A stretch of 64,000 nt of DNA. Origin: Mycobacterium adipatum. GTDB taxonomy: Bacteria; Actinomycetota; Actinomycetes; Mycobacteriales; Mycobacteriaceae. The stretch's first letter is position 1; every line of letters starts with the position of its first letter. Position numbers and translations under genes: made by a program. This document shows, piece after piece, positions 1 through 11,964 of the stretch. The DNA lies in NCBI RefSeq assembly GCF_001644575.1, contig NZ_CP015596.1, positions 2,480,001 to 2,544,000 on the forward strand, read 5' to 3'. The notes beneath the pieces are model-generated. The model did no database searches and was not told the DNA's origin. It saw nothing but the letters and a program-made list of their open reading frames with translations.

Positions 1-64
1 TCGCGTGAAAGTGCGAGTGGCTCGCGCAGAAACAGCAATCTCGCACCGAAGAACACCAGAACAG

Positions 65-138
65 CGCCCCCGGCAGGAATCGAACCTGCGACCTAGAGAT
101 TAGAAGGCTCTTGCTCTATCCAACTGAGCTACGGAGGC
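65..138 (-). tRNA. tRNA-Arg (anticodon TCT)
   Basis: The reverse strand folds into a cloverleaf. The acceptor arm pairs GCCTCCG with CGGGGGC with one G-U. The D arm is GCTC/GAGC, the seven-base anticodon loop is CTTCTAA, and the T arm carries GGTTCGATTCC. The anticodon TCT reads AGA codons. The gene converges on the wax ester synthase operon. No CCA is encoded at the 3' end. Confidence 0.95.
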
Positions 139-296
139 AACGCGGCTGAGTGTATCGTGCGCAACCCCCGTCCCCGCCACGAGTGACACCCGCCGAACAC
201 CGCGCAAAAGCTGTCCCCTAGTAACCGGCCGCCGACTAGCGTGGACGCTGCGTCGCGGCCGCCAGGGGAGCGCCACGCAGGAGGAGAGTTCGCGCG

Positions 297-1763
297 ATGA
301 GCAAGGTGCCGTTGGATGCGGCGGGGCTGCCCCAGAAACTGAACGGCGTCGACACGCTGCTGCACCGGGGGGAGGCCAATCCCCGTACCCGCTCCGGCAT
401 CATGGGCGTCGAATTACTTGACACCACCCCCGATTGGGAACGCTTCCGCGCGGTGTTCGACCAGGCGTCGCGCAAGGTGCTGCGGCTGCGTCAAAAGGTG
501 GTCATGCCGACGCTGCCGACGGCGTCGCCGCGCTGGGTGGTCGACCCCGACTTCAACCTCGATTTCCACGTGCGACGGGTCCGGGTCCCCGAACCGGGCA
601 CCCTGCGCGAGGTGCTCGACCTGGCCGAAATCGCGTTGCAGTCACCGATGGACATCACCCGCCCGCTGTGGAGTGCCACGCTCGTCGAGGGTCTCGCCGA
701 CGGACGCGCCGCCACGATCCTGCATCTCAGCCACGCCGTCGCCGACGGGGTCGGCACCGTGGAGATGTTCGCCCACATCTACAACCTGGAGCGCGACGTC
801 GAGATCGGCGAGCTTGCGCCGCTGCCCATTCCGCAGGATCTGTCGGCCAACGACCTGATGAAGCTCGGGATCAACCGGCTGCCCATGAAGATCACCAACA
901 GCGTGCTGGGTCTGCTCGGCGGTGCGGCGCACGCGGTCACCAATGTGGTGCGTGATCCGGCGGCGGCGGTCAGCGGCGTGGTGGACTACGCGTTGTCGAC
1001 CACTCGGGTGTCCCGGCCGGTGGCCGACCATTCGCCGCTGCTGCGCCGGCGCAGCCTGTCCTCGCGCAGTGAGGCCATCGACATCGTGTTCGCCGATCTG
1101 CACAAGGCGGCCAAGGCGGCCGGCGGTTCCATCAACGACGCCTACCTGGCCGGGTTGTGCGGAGCGCTGCGGCACTACCACGATGCCCTCGGCGTCCCGA
1201 TCGACACCCTGCCGATGGCGGTGCCGGTGAACCTGCGTTCCGATGACGACCCGGCCGGCGGAAACCGGTTCGCCGGCATCAATCTGGCCGCGCCCATCGG
1301 CATCGCCGATCCGGAACGCCGCATCAAGGCGATCCGCTCGCAGATGACCAGCAAGCGCGAGGAACGCGCCATCGACATGGTCGGCACGATCGCGCCGATC
1401 GCCAGCTTCCTGCCCGACGCCGTCCTCGAATCGGCGGCCAGTTCGGTGGTCAACTCCGATGTGCAGGCCAGCAATGTGCCGGTCTACCCGGGGGACACCT
1501 TCATCGCCGGGGCAAAGGTGCTGCGGCACTACGGACTCGGTCCGCTGCCGGGAGTGGCGATGATGACGGTGCTGGTGTCGCGCGGCGGTTACGTCACCGT
1601 CACCACCCGCTATGACCGCGCGGCATTCGTCGATGACGCCCTGTGGGCGCGCTGCCTGCTGCGGGGCTTCGACGAGATCCTGGCACTCGGCGGGGACGGC
1701 CGAACCGTGCCGGCCTCCTTCGCCGTGGAAACCTCTTCACCGAACGGGAGTGCTGCGCAATGA
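297..1763 (+). CDS. WS/DGAT acyltransferase (wax ester synthase / diacylglycerol acyltransferase family)
   Basis: This 488-residue protein belongs to the mycobacterial WS/DGAT family (Rv2484c type), which joins an acyl-CoA to diacylglycerol or a fatty alcohol at the membrane to make triacylglycerol or wax ester. The active-site HxxxDG motif is visible as HAVADG, with H146, D150 and G151. The canonical HHxxxDG reads SHAVADG here, so the first His is Ser. The C-terminal half has the family NVPVYPGD-like stretch. The ATG start follows a strong AGGAGGA site. Its stop overlaps the next gene (ATGA), so it is the first gene of a coupled acyltransferase operon with plsC and plsB. Family assignment is firm; the natural acyl acceptor cannot be told. 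Confidence 0.9.
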   Translation: MSKVPLDAAGLPQKLNGVDTLLHRGEANPRTRSGIMGVELLDTTPDWERFRAVFDQASRKVLRLRQKVVMPTLPTASPRWVVDPDFNLDFHVRRVRVPEPGTLREVLDLAEIALQSPMDITRPLWSATLVEGLADGRAATILHLSHAVADGVGTVEMFAHIYNLERDVEIGELAPLPIPQDLSANDLMKLGINRLPMKITNSVLGLLGGAAHAVTNVVRDPAAAVSGVVDYALSTTRVSRPVADHSPLLRRRSLSSRSEAIDIVFADLHKAAKAAGGSINDAYLAGLCGALRHYHDALGVPIDTLPMAVPVNLRSDDDPAGGNRFAGINLAAPIGIADPERRIKAIRSQMTSKREERAIDMVGTIAPIASFLPDAVLESAASSVVNSDVQASNVPVYPGDTFIAGAKVLRHYGLGPLPGVAMMTVLVSRGGYVTVTTRYDRAAFVDDALWARCLLRGFDEILALGGDGRTVPASFAVETSSPNGSAAQ

Positions 1764-3280
1764 GTTCGGCGGACGGGCAACCGGGCGGATCGAAGATCAT
1801 GCGGCTACCGGGCACGGTGGCCGAGATCGAGGCGAGCCCCGAGGGGCCGCAGGTGGGTGCCTTTTTCGATCTGGACGGCACCCTGGTCGCCGGATTCACC
1901 GGCGTGCTGATGACCCGGGATCAGTTGCGGCGCGGCCAGATGAGCGTCGGCGAGTTCATCGGGATGGTGCAGGCCGGTATCAACCACCAGCTGGGCCGAT
2001 CGGAGTTCGAGGATCTCATCGGCAAGGGTGCACGCATGCTGCACGGAAACTCGATGAGCGATCTCGACGAGCTCGGCGAGCGGCTCTTCATCCAGCACGT
2101 CCGTGACCGGATCTACCCCGAGATGCGGGCCATGGTGCGTGCGCACATGGCCCGCGGCCACACCGTCGTGCTGAGCTCATCGGCGCTGACGGTGCAGGTG
2201 GAACCCGTTGCCCGGTTCCTGGGCATCGACAATGTGCTGAGCAACAAGTTCAAGGTCGACGAGGAGGGCCTGATCACCGGTGAGGTCGAGGAACCGGTCA
2301 TCTGGGGCCCCGGCAAAGCCCATGCGGTGCAAAAGTTCTCGGCGGCCAACGGTGTGGATTTGAGCAAGAGTTACTTCTACGCCGACGGTGACGAGGACGT
2401 CGCGTTGATGTATCTGGTCGGCAACCCGCGGCCCACCAACCCGGCCGGGAAGCTGGCATCGGTCGCCCAGAAACGCGGCTGGCCGATCCTGAAGTTCAGC
2501 AGCCGCGCCGGCAGCAGCCCGGTGTCTCAGCTGCGCACCCTGGCCAGCCTGGCGACCATCCCCACGGTGGCCGCAGGCGCGGTCGGGCTGGGTCTGCTCA
2601 CCCGCAACAAACGCGTCGGGGTGAACTTCTTCACCTCCACCTGGAGCAGGCTGCTGATGCTGACCACCGGTATCGAGCTCAATGTGCTCGGTGAGGAGAA
2701 CCTGACCGCGCAGCGCCCGGCGGTGTTCATCTTCAACCACCGCAACCAGGCCGATCCGATGATCGCCGGCCGGCTGGTCAACGTGGACTTCACCGGGGTG
2801 GGCAAGAAGGAGCTGGAGCGCAATCCGCTGATGGGCCCGCTCGGCAAGGTGATGGACGCCGCTTTCATCGACCGCGACGACACCCAATCGGCCGTCGAAG
2901 GGCTGCGCAAGGTCGAAGAGCTTGCCCGCAAGGGTCTTTCGATTCTGATCGCGCCCGAGGGGACCAGGCTGGACACCACGGAGGTCGGACCGTTCAAGAA
3001 GGGCCCGTTCCGCATCGCGATGGCCGCCGGCATCCCGATCGTGCCGATCGTGATCCGCAATGCCGAGGTCATCGCCGCCCGCGATTCGAGCACCTTCAAC
3101 GCCGGCACGGTGGATGTGGCGGTGTTCCCGCCGATCCCGACCGACGACTGGACACACGATGAGCTGCCCGACCGGATTGCCGAGGTGCGCCAGCTGTACC
3201 TGGACACGCTGCTGGACTGGCCGCGCGACACCTTGCCCGATGCCGCTGTGTATCAACGCATCCGGGGAGAACGCGCGTGA
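1760..3280 (+). CDS. plsC: HAD-phosphatase / 1-acylglycerol-3-phosphate acyltransferase fusion (PlsC type)
   Basis: This 506-residue two-domain protein resembles Rv2483c. The N-terminal HAD hydrolase domain carries DLDGT, with nucleophile D37 and D39. The C-terminal PlsC domain has the acyltransferase box NHRNQAD (H327, D332) and EGTR (E400 to R403). The acyltransferase acylates lysophosphatidic acid to phosphatidic acid at the membrane. The HAD domain resembles phosphoserine phosphatases and could dephosphorylate a lipid precursor, but that is inference. I start it at the ATG inside the ATGA overlap with the upstream stop; an upstream in-frame Met at 1643 would put 39 residues inside the previous gene. 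It ends in a GTGA overlap with plsB, so the three genes should be translationally coupled. Confidence 0.9.
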   Translation: MSSADGQPGGSKIMRLPGTVAEIEASPEGPQVGAFFDLDGTLVAGFTGVLMTRDQLRRGQMSVGEFIGMVQAGINHQLGRSEFEDLIGKGARMLHGNSMSDLDELGERLFIQHVRDRIYPEMRAMVRAHMARGHTVVLSSSALTVQVEPVARFLGIDNVLSNKFKVDEEGLITGEVEEPVIWGPGKAHAVQKFSAANGVDLSKSYFYADGDEDVALMYLVGNPRPTNPAGKLASVAQKRGWPILKFSSRAGSSPVSQLRTLASLATIPTVAAGAVGLGLLTRNKRVGVNFFTSTWSRLLMLTTGIELNVLGEENLTAQRPAVFIFNHRNQADPMIAGRLVNVDFTGVGKKELERNPLMGPLGKVMDAAFIDRDDTQSAVEGLRKVEELARKGLSILIAPEGTRLDTTEVGPFKKGPFRIAMAAGIPIVPIVIRNAEVIAARDSSTFNAGTVDVAVFPPIPTDDWTHDELPDRIAEVRQLYLDTLLDWPRDTLPDAAVYQRIRGERA

Positions 3281-5622
3281 AGCAGGTTAGCGAGGACTTC
3301 ACCAGCTTCAGTCCGACCGGTGACACCCTGGTGCTGGCCGCCGTCGCGTCACCGGCCGAACAAGAGCTACTCGACGATTGGTTGCGCCAGCAGCGACGGG
3401 ACCGGCCGGAGGCCCGCGTCGAGGTCCTGCTGCTGCCGGCGCATGCGGAGGATCCGCCGGCCACCGTGATGGCGCGGCTGGTCGAACTGCTCTCCGCGGA
3501 TCCGGACCGCTCGGTGGTGCCGGTGCGGATCTTCTGGGTGCCCGGTGGTCTGCCCACCCGGTCCAAGGTGGTGTCCCTGATTTCCGGACGTGACACCTAC
3601 CGGCCGCCGGAACTGCTGCAACGCCGCATCCTGCGCAGGGATCCCGCGCGCGCCCGGGTGGTCGCCGGTGAGCCGGCGAAGGTGTCCGAGCTGCGCCAGC
3701 AGTGGAACGACACCACCGTGGCGGAGAATCCACGCGAATTCGCACGGTTTGTCATCCGGCGCGCCATCCTGGCGATCGAGCGGGTGGAGCTGCGGCTGCT
3801 CGGTCCGGAGTACAAATCGCCGCGTCTGGTCAAGCCGGAGATGCTCGCCTCGGCGCGATTCCGCGAGGGGCTGGAGAAGATTCCCGGCGCCACGGTGGAA
3901 AAGGCCGGCGAAATGCTCGACGAGCTCTCCACCGGGTGGAGCCGCTTCTCCGTGGACCTCATCCCGAGTCTGGGCCGGGCCATCTTCAGCCGCGGTTTCG
4001 ATCCCAACATCGACTATGACCGCGACGAGATCGAAGCCATGCGGCACGCACTGGAGATCCACCCGGCGGTACTGCTGTTCTCGCACCGTTCCTACCTCGA
4101 CGGCGTGATCGTCCCGGTGGCCATGCAGGAGAACAGACTTCCTCCGGTGCACACCTTTGCCGGCATCAACCTGTCGTTCGGCTTCATGGGCCCGATCTTC
4201 CGGCATTCCGGGGTGATCTTCCTGCGCCGCAAGCTCGACGACCCGCTGTACAAGTATGTGCTGCGCCAGTTTGTCGGCTACATCGTGGAGAAGCGGTTCA
4301 ACCTGAACTGGTCGATCGAGGGCACCCGGTCCCGCACCGGAAAGATGTTGCCGCCCAAGCTCGGTCTGTTGTCCTATGTCGCCGACGCCTACCTCGACGG
4401 GCGCAGCGAGGACATCTTGTTGCAGCCCGTGTCGATCAGTTTCGACCAGTTGCACGAGACCGCCGAATACGCCGAGTACGCCAGGGGAGGGGAGAAGACC
4501 CCGGAGAGCGTGAGCTGGCTCTACAACTTCATCAAGGCGCAGGGCGAACGTAACTACGGCAAGATCTACGTGCGGTTCCCCGAAGCGGTGTCCATGCGCC
4601 AATATCTGGGCGAACCCAACGGTCCCATCGCCAAGGACGAGGATGCCAAACGCCTGGCCATGCAAAAGATGGCCTTCGAGGTCGCCTGGCGCATCGTGCG
4701 GGTCACCCCGGTGAATGCGACGGGGCTGGTGTCGGCGTTGTTGCTCACCGCCCGTGGGCTGGCGCTCACCGTCGGGCAGCTGCACCACACCTTCCAAGAC
4801 GCGCTCGATTATCTTGAGCGCAAAGAGATCCCGATGACCAACAGTGCGCTGCGGTTGCGCACCCCGGAGGGGGTGCGGGCGGCTGTGGACGCCTTGTCCG
4901 GCGGCCATCCGGTGACGCGGGTGGACGGCGGCCGCGAACCGGTCTGGCGGATAGCCAGAGACGACGAACTGCAGGCCGCCTTCTACCGGAACTCGGTCAT
5001 CTACGCGTTCCTGGAGACCTCGCTCATCGAACTTGCGCTGGCGCATGCCGCACGGGCGGAGTCCGATTGGCTTGCGGTGTTCTGGACCCAGGTGATCCGG
5101 CTGCGCGACCTGCTGAAGTTCGAGTTCTATTTCGCCGACTCGGCGACGTTCCGGGACAACATCGCCCGGGAGATGTCCTGGGTGCCGGACTGGGAGGAGA
5201 AGATCGCCTCCGGTCCGGACGGCATCGACGCGGTGCTGCAGACCAAGCGGCCACTGCTCGGGTCGGCGATGCTGCGGCCGTTCTTCGAGGCCTACCGGAT
5301 CGTGGCCGATGTGCTGCGGGACGCCGCGGCGGAAATCCCGGAGGCGGAGTTGACCACGCTGGCGCTCGGTGTGGGCCGCCAGTACGTGGCCCAGGCCAAG
5401 GTGCGCAGTGCCGAGTCGGTGTCGGCGCTGCTGTTCACCACCGCACGGCAGGTGGCCGCCGATCAGGGTCTGCTGCGCCGGGCCGCGGATCTGTCCGAGC
5501 GGCGCGCGGCATTCCTGTCCGAGATGCGCGGCATCCTTGCCGACATGGACACCGTCGAAGTTGCCTCCCGGGAGCAGTTCATTGCCCGTGAGCGGGCCTC
5601 ACGCCAGTCCGCGGGTCGCTGA
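3277..5622 (+). CDS. plsB2: glycerol-3-phosphate O-acyltransferase (PlsB2)
   Basis: This 781-residue protein has the length and motifs of mycobacterial PlsB2 (Rv2482c). It catalyses the first acylation of glycerol-3-phosphate in phospholipid and triacylglycerol synthesis. The catalytic HX4D box is HRSYLDG (H270, D275) and the phosphate-binding box is EGTRSRTG (E348 to G355). A long N-terminal helical region and a C-terminal extension flank the acyltransferase core, as in E. coli PlsB. The GTG start overlaps the plsC stop as GTGA. With the WS/DGAT and PlsC genes upstream, one transcript could encode the first two and the last acylation steps of triacylglycerol synthesis. Confidence 0.93.
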   Translation: MKQVSEDFTSFSPTGDTLVLAAVASPAEQELLDDWLRQQRRDRPEARVEVLLLPAHAEDPPATVMARLVELLSADPDRSVVPVRIFWVPGGLPTRSKVVSLISGRDTYRPPELLQRRILRRDPARARVVAGEPAKVSELRQQWNDTTVAENPREFARFVIRRAILAIERVELRLLGPEYKSPRLVKPEMLASARFREGLEKIPGATVEKAGEMLDELSTGWSRFSVDLIPSLGRAIFSRGFDPNIDYDRDEIEAMRHALEIHPAVLLFSHRSYLDGVIVPVAMQENRLPPVHTFAGINLSFGFMGPIFRHSGVIFLRRKLDDPLYKYVLRQFVGYIVEKRFNLNWSIEGTRSRTGKMLPPKLGLLSYVADAYLDGRSEDILLQPVSISFDQLHETAEYAEYARGGEKTPESVSWLYNFIKAQGERNYGKIYVRFPEAVSMRQYLGEPNGPIAKDEDAKRLAMQKMAFEVAWRIVRVTPVNATGLVSALLLTARGLALTVGQLHHTFQDALDYLERKEIPMTNSALRLRTPEGVRAAVDALSGGHPVTRVDGGREPVWRIARDDELQAAFYRNSVIYAFLETSLIELALAHAARAESDWLAVFWTQVIRLRDLLKFEFYFADSATFRDNIAREMSWVPDWEEKIASGPDGIDAVLQTKRPLLGSAMLRPFFEAYRIVADVLRDAAAEIPEAELTTLALGVGRQYVAQAKVRSAESVSALLFTTARQVAADQGLLRRAADLSERRAAFLSEMRGILADMDTVEVASREQFIARERASRQSAGR

Positions 5623-5645
5623 GGGCGCCACTTACCCTTGAGGGC

Positions 5646-7643
5646 ATGACGACCGTCGCGCCAGGCGTGCGCACAAGCGCCGTGTGGCCGGTCCTCTGCG
5701 GTGTGGCGCTGCTGGCCGGGGCGGTGGCCGCCGGCATCGGTGGCCTGTCCCTGGTGGACGCGCTGGCCGCGACGGGCCTGCCCGATCCGGGCCCGGCGAC
5801 CACCTACGGGCTGCCGTTCGTGCGCGCGGTCGGCGAGATCGCCGGCGCCGTCGCCGTCGGCTCGTTCCTGATGGCCGCGTTCCTGGTACCGCCGCAGCGC
5901 AACGGGGTGCTCGACGCCGGTGGTTATCGGGCGCTGCGCACCGGCACCGCCGCAGCCGGCGTGTGGACGGTGTGCGCGATGCTGATGGTGCCGCTCACGG
6001 TGTCCGATATCACCGGCGCGCCGTTGACCAGCAGGCTCAGCCCGGTCGACATCTGGACGGTGGCCAGCATGGTGGAGACCGCGGGCACCTGGCGCTGGAC
6101 GGCCCTGTTGGCCGGCATCGTGACGCTGATCAGCATCCCGGTGCTGCGCTGGTCCTGGACGCCGGTGCTGCTGGCCGGATCACTGGTCACCCTGTTGCCG
6201 TTGGCGCTCAGCGGTCACTCGTCGTCCGGGGGCGCCCACGACGTGGCGACCAACGGCCTGCTCATCCACCTGATCGCCGCGGTGGTGTGGGCCGGCGGCC
6301 TGATGGCGCTGTGGGTGCTGGCGGTGCGCGGCGGTGAGCATATCGACGTGGCCGCGCGCCGCTTTTCGGCGATCGCGCTGTGGTGCTTCGCGGCGATGGC
6401 CGTCTCCGGCGTCGTCAACGCCCTGGTGCGGGTCCGCCCCGCCGAGCTGGTCAGCACCACCTACGGTCTCCTGCTGTTGGGTAAGGCCACCGCCCTGGTG
6501 GCGCTCGGAGTGCTGGGCTGGCTGCAGCGCCGGCGCAGCGTCGCCGCACTGGCCGACGACCCCGCCGCCCGCCGCCCGCTGATCCAGTTGGCGCTCGTCG
6601 AATCGCTGGTGTTCGGGGTGACCTTCGGGCTCGCGGTGGCACTCGGGCGGACCCCGCCACCGCCGCTGGCCGAACTGCCGTCGATCACCGCCGTGGAGAT
6701 CGGCTACGACCTGGCCGGCCCGCCCACCCTGGCGCGGGTGCTCTTCGACTGGCGCTTCGACCTGATCTTCGGCACCGCCGCCATCGTGGCGGCCGCGATC
6801 TACATCGCCGGGGTGGTGCGGTTGCGTCGCCGCGGCGACTCCTGGCCGGTGGGCCGGATCATCGCGTGGCTGTGCGGCTGTGCGGCGCTGCTGTTCGCGA
6901 CGTCGTCGGGGGTCGGGCGCTATATGCCCGCCATGTTCAGCATGCACATGGCCGCGCACATGATGTTGTCGATGTTGGTGCCGGTGCTGCTGGTGCTGGG
7001 CGCGCCGGTGACCCTGGCGCTGCGCGCATTGCCCACCGCGGGCAAGGACCGCCCGCCGGGCCCGCGGGAGTGGCTGCTGGCCGCACTGCACAGCCGGGTG
7101 TCGACGTTCTTCACCAATCCGTTGGTGGCGACCGCGATCTTCGTGGCGGGTTTCTACGGGCTGTACTTCGGCGGCATCTTCGACGCGGCCGCCGACAGCC
7201 ACGGCGCGCACCTGGCAATGAACGCGCACTTCCTGCTCAGCGGCTATCTGTTCTATTGGGTGGTCATCGGGGTGGACCCGACGCCGCGGCCGATCCCGCC
7301 CCTGGCCAAGCTGGCGATGGTGTTCGGTTCGCTGCCGTTGCACGCCTTCTTCGGTGTGGTGCTGATGGGTACGCAGACCGTGCTCGCCGGCGATTTCTAC
7401 CGGTCACTCGGGCTGGCGTGGCACACCGATCTGCTCGCCGATCAACGTCTCGGCGGTGGGATCGCCTGGTCGACGGGCGAGGTCCCGCTGGTGCTGGTCA
7501 TGCTGGCCCTGCTGATCCAGTGGCGGCGTAGCGACGACCGCACCGCCAAGCGGCTGGACCGGGCCGCCGATCGCGACGAGGACGCCGACTTGGCCGCCTA
7601 CAACAGCATGCTGGCCAAACTGTCCCAGCGCGAAGATCGCTAG
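5646..7643 (+). CDS. CopD-CtaG fusion membrane protein (copper handling / cytochrome oxidase assembly)
   Basis: This 665-residue protein is almost wholly membrane-embedded, with well over ten hydrophobic segments. The N-terminal half looks like a CopD copper-resistance domain; one helix near residues 205-225 carries His and an AVVWAGG-like turn. The C-terminal half looks like the CtaG (caa3-type oxidase assembly) domain, with the Met/His-rich helix MFSMHMAAHMM and the HFLLSGYLFYW helix. The architecture matches Rv0102 of M. tuberculosis, which lies elsewhere in that genome. The likely role is copper transfer or heme-copper oxidase assembly. The start ATG has only a weak site. The stop codon overlaps that of the convergent kinase gene within 4 bases. 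Confidence 0.8.
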   Translation: MTTVAPGVRTSAVWPVLCGVALLAGAVAAGIGGLSLVDALAATGLPDPGPATTYGLPFVRAVGEIAGAVAVGSFLMAAFLVPPQRNGVLDAGGYRALRTGTAAAGVWTVCAMLMVPLTVSDITGAPLTSRLSPVDIWTVASMVETAGTWRWTALLAGIVTLISIPVLRWSWTPVLLAGSLVTLLPLALSGHSSSGGAHDVATNGLLIHLIAAVVWAGGLMALWVLAVRGGEHIDVAARRFSAIALWCFAAMAVSGVVNALVRVRPAELVSTTYGLLLLGKATALVALGVLGWLQRRRSVAALADDPAARRPLIQLALVESLVFGVTFGLAVALGRTPPPPLAELPSITAVEIGYDLAGPPTLARVLFDWRFDLIFGTAAIVAAAIYIAGVVRLRRRGDSWPVGRIIAWLCGCAALLFATSSGVGRYMPAMFSMHMAAHMMLSMLVPVLLVLGAPVTLALRALPTAGKDRPPGPREWLLAALHSRVSTFFTNPLVATAIFVAGFYGLYFGGIFDAAADSHGAHLAMNAHFLLSGYLFYWVVIGVDPTPRPIPPLAKLAMVFGSLPLHAFFGVVLMGTQTVLAGDFYRSLGLAWHTDLLADQRLGGGIAWSTGEVPLVLVMLALLIQWRRSDDRTAKRLDRAADRDEDADLAAYNSMLAKLSQREDR

Positions 7644-9484
7644 CTCCCGTAGTTCACCGTGATGATGCCGTCCCGGTTCACGCCGGTACCGGGCGCGGGG
7701 ACCTGCTGCACGACCTTGGCGCGGCGGTCGCTGCCGGCGTCCATATCGGGTCCCTTCAGGAATTTCCCGACGAAACCGAGCGCATTCAGCTGTGCCAGCG
7801 CGTCCCCGTACAGCAGCCCGCGCAGATCGGGCATGGCGAACTGGTTGCCGCGGGAGACCTTCAGGGTGAGCGGGGCATCCGAGGCCACCGACGTCCCGGC
7901 CGGCGGATCGGTGCCGGCCACCTGGCCCGTCGGCAGCGTGCCGTCCGCGTCGGCCTGCAGGATGGTGGTGAAACCGGCGGTGTCCAGGTTCCGGGTGGCC
8001 TGCTCGACGGTCTGCCCGGTCACGTCGGGCACCGTCCGCGCCGAGGGACCCGAACCGACCAGGATCACGATCTCGTTGCTGGTGGCCGAATCCTGTTGCG
8101 CCGCAGGGACGGTTCCGACGACGCGGTCGAGTTCCTCGCTGGTGGAGGCCTGCGGCATCCGGCGCACGTTCTCGAAGCCGGCGTCGGCCAGCGTCGCCAC
8201 GGCCTCGTCGTAGGACAGCCGGGAGACATCCGGGATTCGGCGCTGCTCCGGCCCGGTCGACACGTTCAGCGTGATATCGCTGCCCGCGGAGACGGAGCCA
8301 CCGGCGGCCGGGTCGGTGCCGATCACCCGTCCCGCGTCGACCGATCCGTCGGGTTTGGCGTCCACCACCGGATTCAGGCCGCTGTCCTGCAGCCGACTCA
8401 CAGCCTCCTGCTGGGTCAGTCCTTGCACGTCGGGAACCTGGATCCGGTTCACGGCGCCGACGATGTACACCCCGGCGATCACCAGCAGCGTGACGGCGAC
8501 CAGGGCCCCGGCCATCACCCAGCGGCGAGATCCGCGCCGCGGCTGCTGGGCCGGAAACTGCAGGGTGCTCGGACCGCGGGCCGCGGGGACGTCATCGGTG
8601 TCATCGTGGTGTCCGGGCTGCGGCGGCCGGGCCTGCGGGGCGGTGCCGCTGGCGACCCGGCGCAGGTCGGCGTGCATCTCGGCCGCGCTCTGATAGCGCT
8701 TCTCGGGTTTCTTGGCCAGCGCCTTGAGCACCACCGCGTCGAGTTCGGCGGAGATCCCCGCCCTGCGCTTCGATGGCGGGACCGGCTGCTCCCGAACGTG
8801 CTGATAGGCAACCGACAGGGGCGTGTCCCCGGTGAACAGGGCCTGGCCGGTGATCATCTCGTACAACACGCACCCCAGCGAGTACACATCGGTGCGGGCG
8901 TCGACCTGATGGCCGCGGGCCTGTTCGGGGGAGAAGTACTGCGCGGTGCCGACGACGGCCGAGGTCGCGGTGAGGCGGTCCCCGGTGGTGGCGTTCATGG
9001 CGCGCGCGATGCCGAAATCCATCACTTTCACCGCGCCCGCGGAGGTGATCATGATGTTGGCCGGTTTGATATCGCGGTGCACGATTCCGCGGCTGTGGCT
9101 GAACTCCAGCGCCGTGCAGACCTCGGCGATGATGGAGATCGCCCGCTGTGGCGGCATCGCGCCATGGCGGGCGATCAGCTTCCCGACGGTGGCCCCGTCG
9201 ACGTACTCCATCACCAGGAACGGCAGTTTGCCCTGCGGCGTCTGCGCCTCACCGGTGTCGTACACGGCCACGATCGACGGATGGTTCAGCGCCGCGGTGT
9301 GCTTGGCCTCCCGCCGGAAGCGCTGGTAGAAGTTGGGGTCGCGGGCGAGGTCGGCACGCAGGATCTTGATCGCCACCTCGCGGTGCAGTCGCACATCACG
9401 CGCGCGGTGCACCTCCGACATCCCGCCGAAGCCGAGGATCTCACCCAGCTCGTAGCGGTCGGTCAGCTGCCGCGGCGCGGTCAT
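7640..9484 (-). CDS. PknB-like Ser/Thr protein kinase with four PASTA domains
   Basis: This 614-residue receptor kinase aligns by eye with PknB along its whole length. The kinase domain (about 11-275) has the glycine loop GFGGMSEV, the ATP-anchoring Lys K40, HRDIKPAN with catalytic D138, DFG with D156, and activation-loop Thr172 and Thr174, matching the autophosphorylated pair of PknB. One membrane helix lies at about 323-344. Four extracellular PASTA repeats start with PDVQG, PDVSR, PDVTG and PDLRG and should bind muropeptides or lipid II. Canonical pknB sits beside pknA and rodA near the origin; none of those genes is here, so this looks like an extra copy. It is divergent from the ssb-like gene. 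A PknL-type or housekeeping role cannot be excluded. Confidence 0.88.
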   Translation of the reverse strand: MTAPRQLTDRYELGEILGFGGMSEVHRARDVRLHREVAIKILRADLARDPNFYQRFRREAKHTAALNHPSIVAVYDTGEAQTPQGKLPFLVMEYVDGATVGKLIARHGAMPPQRAISIIAEVCTALEFSHSRGIVHRDIKPANIMITSAGAVKVMDFGIARAMNATTGDRLTATSAVVGTAQYFSPEQARGHQVDARTDVYSLGCVLYEMITGQALFTGDTPLSVAYQHVREQPVPPSKRRAGISAELDAVVLKALAKKPEKRYQSAAEMHADLRRVASGTAPQARPPQPGHHDDTDDVPAARGPSTLQFPAQQPRRGSRRWVMAGALVAVTLLVIAGVYIVGAVNRIQVPDVQGLTQQEAVSRLQDSGLNPVVDAKPDGSVDAGRVIGTDPAAGGSVSAGSDITLNVSTGPEQRRIPDVSRLSYDEAVATLADAGFENVRRMPQASTSEELDRVVGTVPAAQQDSATSNEIVILVGSGPSARTVPDVTGQTVEQATRNLDTAGFTTILQADADGTLPTGQVAGTDPPAGTSVASDAPLTLKVSRGNQFAMPDLRGLLYGDALAQLNALGFVGKFLKGPDMDAGSDRRAKVVQQVPAPGTGVNRDGIITVNYGS

Positions 9485-9578
9485 AGCGCCCCGCCGTTCA
9501 CACCGATGCCGTCATGAGCCACACCCACGATCATCTCTCAATGCCGCCGCGGTGGACGCGACACCCCATCGGCGTCGG

Positions 9579-9587
9579 TTGTCCACA
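9579..9587 (+). promoter_or_regulatory. DnaA-box-like 9-mer upstream of the ssb-like gene
   Basis: TTGTCCACA lies in the 231-bp divergent spacer between the kinase and the ssb-like gene. It matches the high-GC actinobacterial DnaA box. A TGTGCACA 8-mer follows about 10 bases later. A single box is a candidate regulatory site, not an origin. Confidence 0.4.
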
Positions 9588-9715
9588 ATGGCGGATCTGT
9601 GCACAGGCGACGGTCCCACCATGGTGTGCCGCGGTGACCTGTCGGTGCCCGGCGAGTCAATGGGACACCGGCCGACGGGACCGTCGGCACCGAGAAATGA
9701 GCGAAAGGCACTGCC

Positions 9716-10162
9716 ATGTTCGAGACCCCGTTTTCCGTCGTCGGCACCGTGGTCACCGATCCCATCAAGCGCCGGGTGAATGACCAGGACTTCACCCGGT
9801 TCCGGGTGGCCAGCAATTCGCGCCGTCGCACCCCGGAGGGCACCTGGGAGACCGGCACCACGCTCTTCCTCTCCGTCAACTGCTGGGGAAAGGTCGCCGA
9901 GGGCGTGGTCGGCGTGCTCTACAAGGGGGACCCGGTGGTCGTGGTGGGCCATATCTACACCGACGAATACGAGGACAAGGAGGGCATCCGGCGCTCCAGC
10001 GTCGAGGTCCGCGCCTTCGCGGTCGGGCCGGATCTGAGCCGCTGCCGGGCCAAGCTGGAGAAGTCTCGGCCGGCCGCCGAACCGGCGTCGCCCGCCGGGT
10101 CCGACGGTGATGAGGGCCCCGATCGCACCGAGGCGTCCGACGAGCTGCCGATCTCGGCGTAA
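9716..10162 (+). CDS. single-stranded DNA-binding protein paralogue
   Basis: This 148-residue OB-fold protein corresponds to Rv2478c, the second SSB (SsbB type) of mycobacteria. The OB core fills about residues 1-105, with typical strands FSVVGTVVTDP and VNCWGKVAEGV and the DPVVVVGHI loop. The acidic, Pro/Ser-rich tail lacks the DDDIPF tip of housekeeping SSB, so it probably does not recruit the same repair partners. A role in recombination or stress is inferred. GAAAGG precedes the ATG. It lies upstream of ettA on the same strand with a 77-bp gap and has a DnaA-like box in its promoter region. Confidence 0.85.
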   Translation: MFETPFSVVGTVVTDPIKRRVNDQDFTRFRVASNSRRRTPEGTWETGTTLFLSVNCWGKVAEGVVGVLYKGDPVVVVGHIYTDEYEDKEGIRRSSVEVRAFAVGPDLSRCRAKLEKSRPAAEPASPAGSDGDEGPDRTEASDELPISA

Positions 10163-10239
10163 CGGGGTGTTCGGCCGATGCCTAGGATGGGCTGCGGGTT
10201 TCACGAGATCTGCAGCGCGAGGAAAGGCAAGACGACGGC

Positions 10240-11913
<1,674 letters not shown>

Positions 11914-11964
11914 TCCTGCGGGAGTGCCCGCACGTGACGCCGGTGTTTCACTAAGGTTGCAGTC

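Noticed and set aside
9579..9587. Replication origin at the DnaA-like box
   Set aside because: There is one box only, with no dnaA/dnaN neighbours or AT-rich unwinding region.
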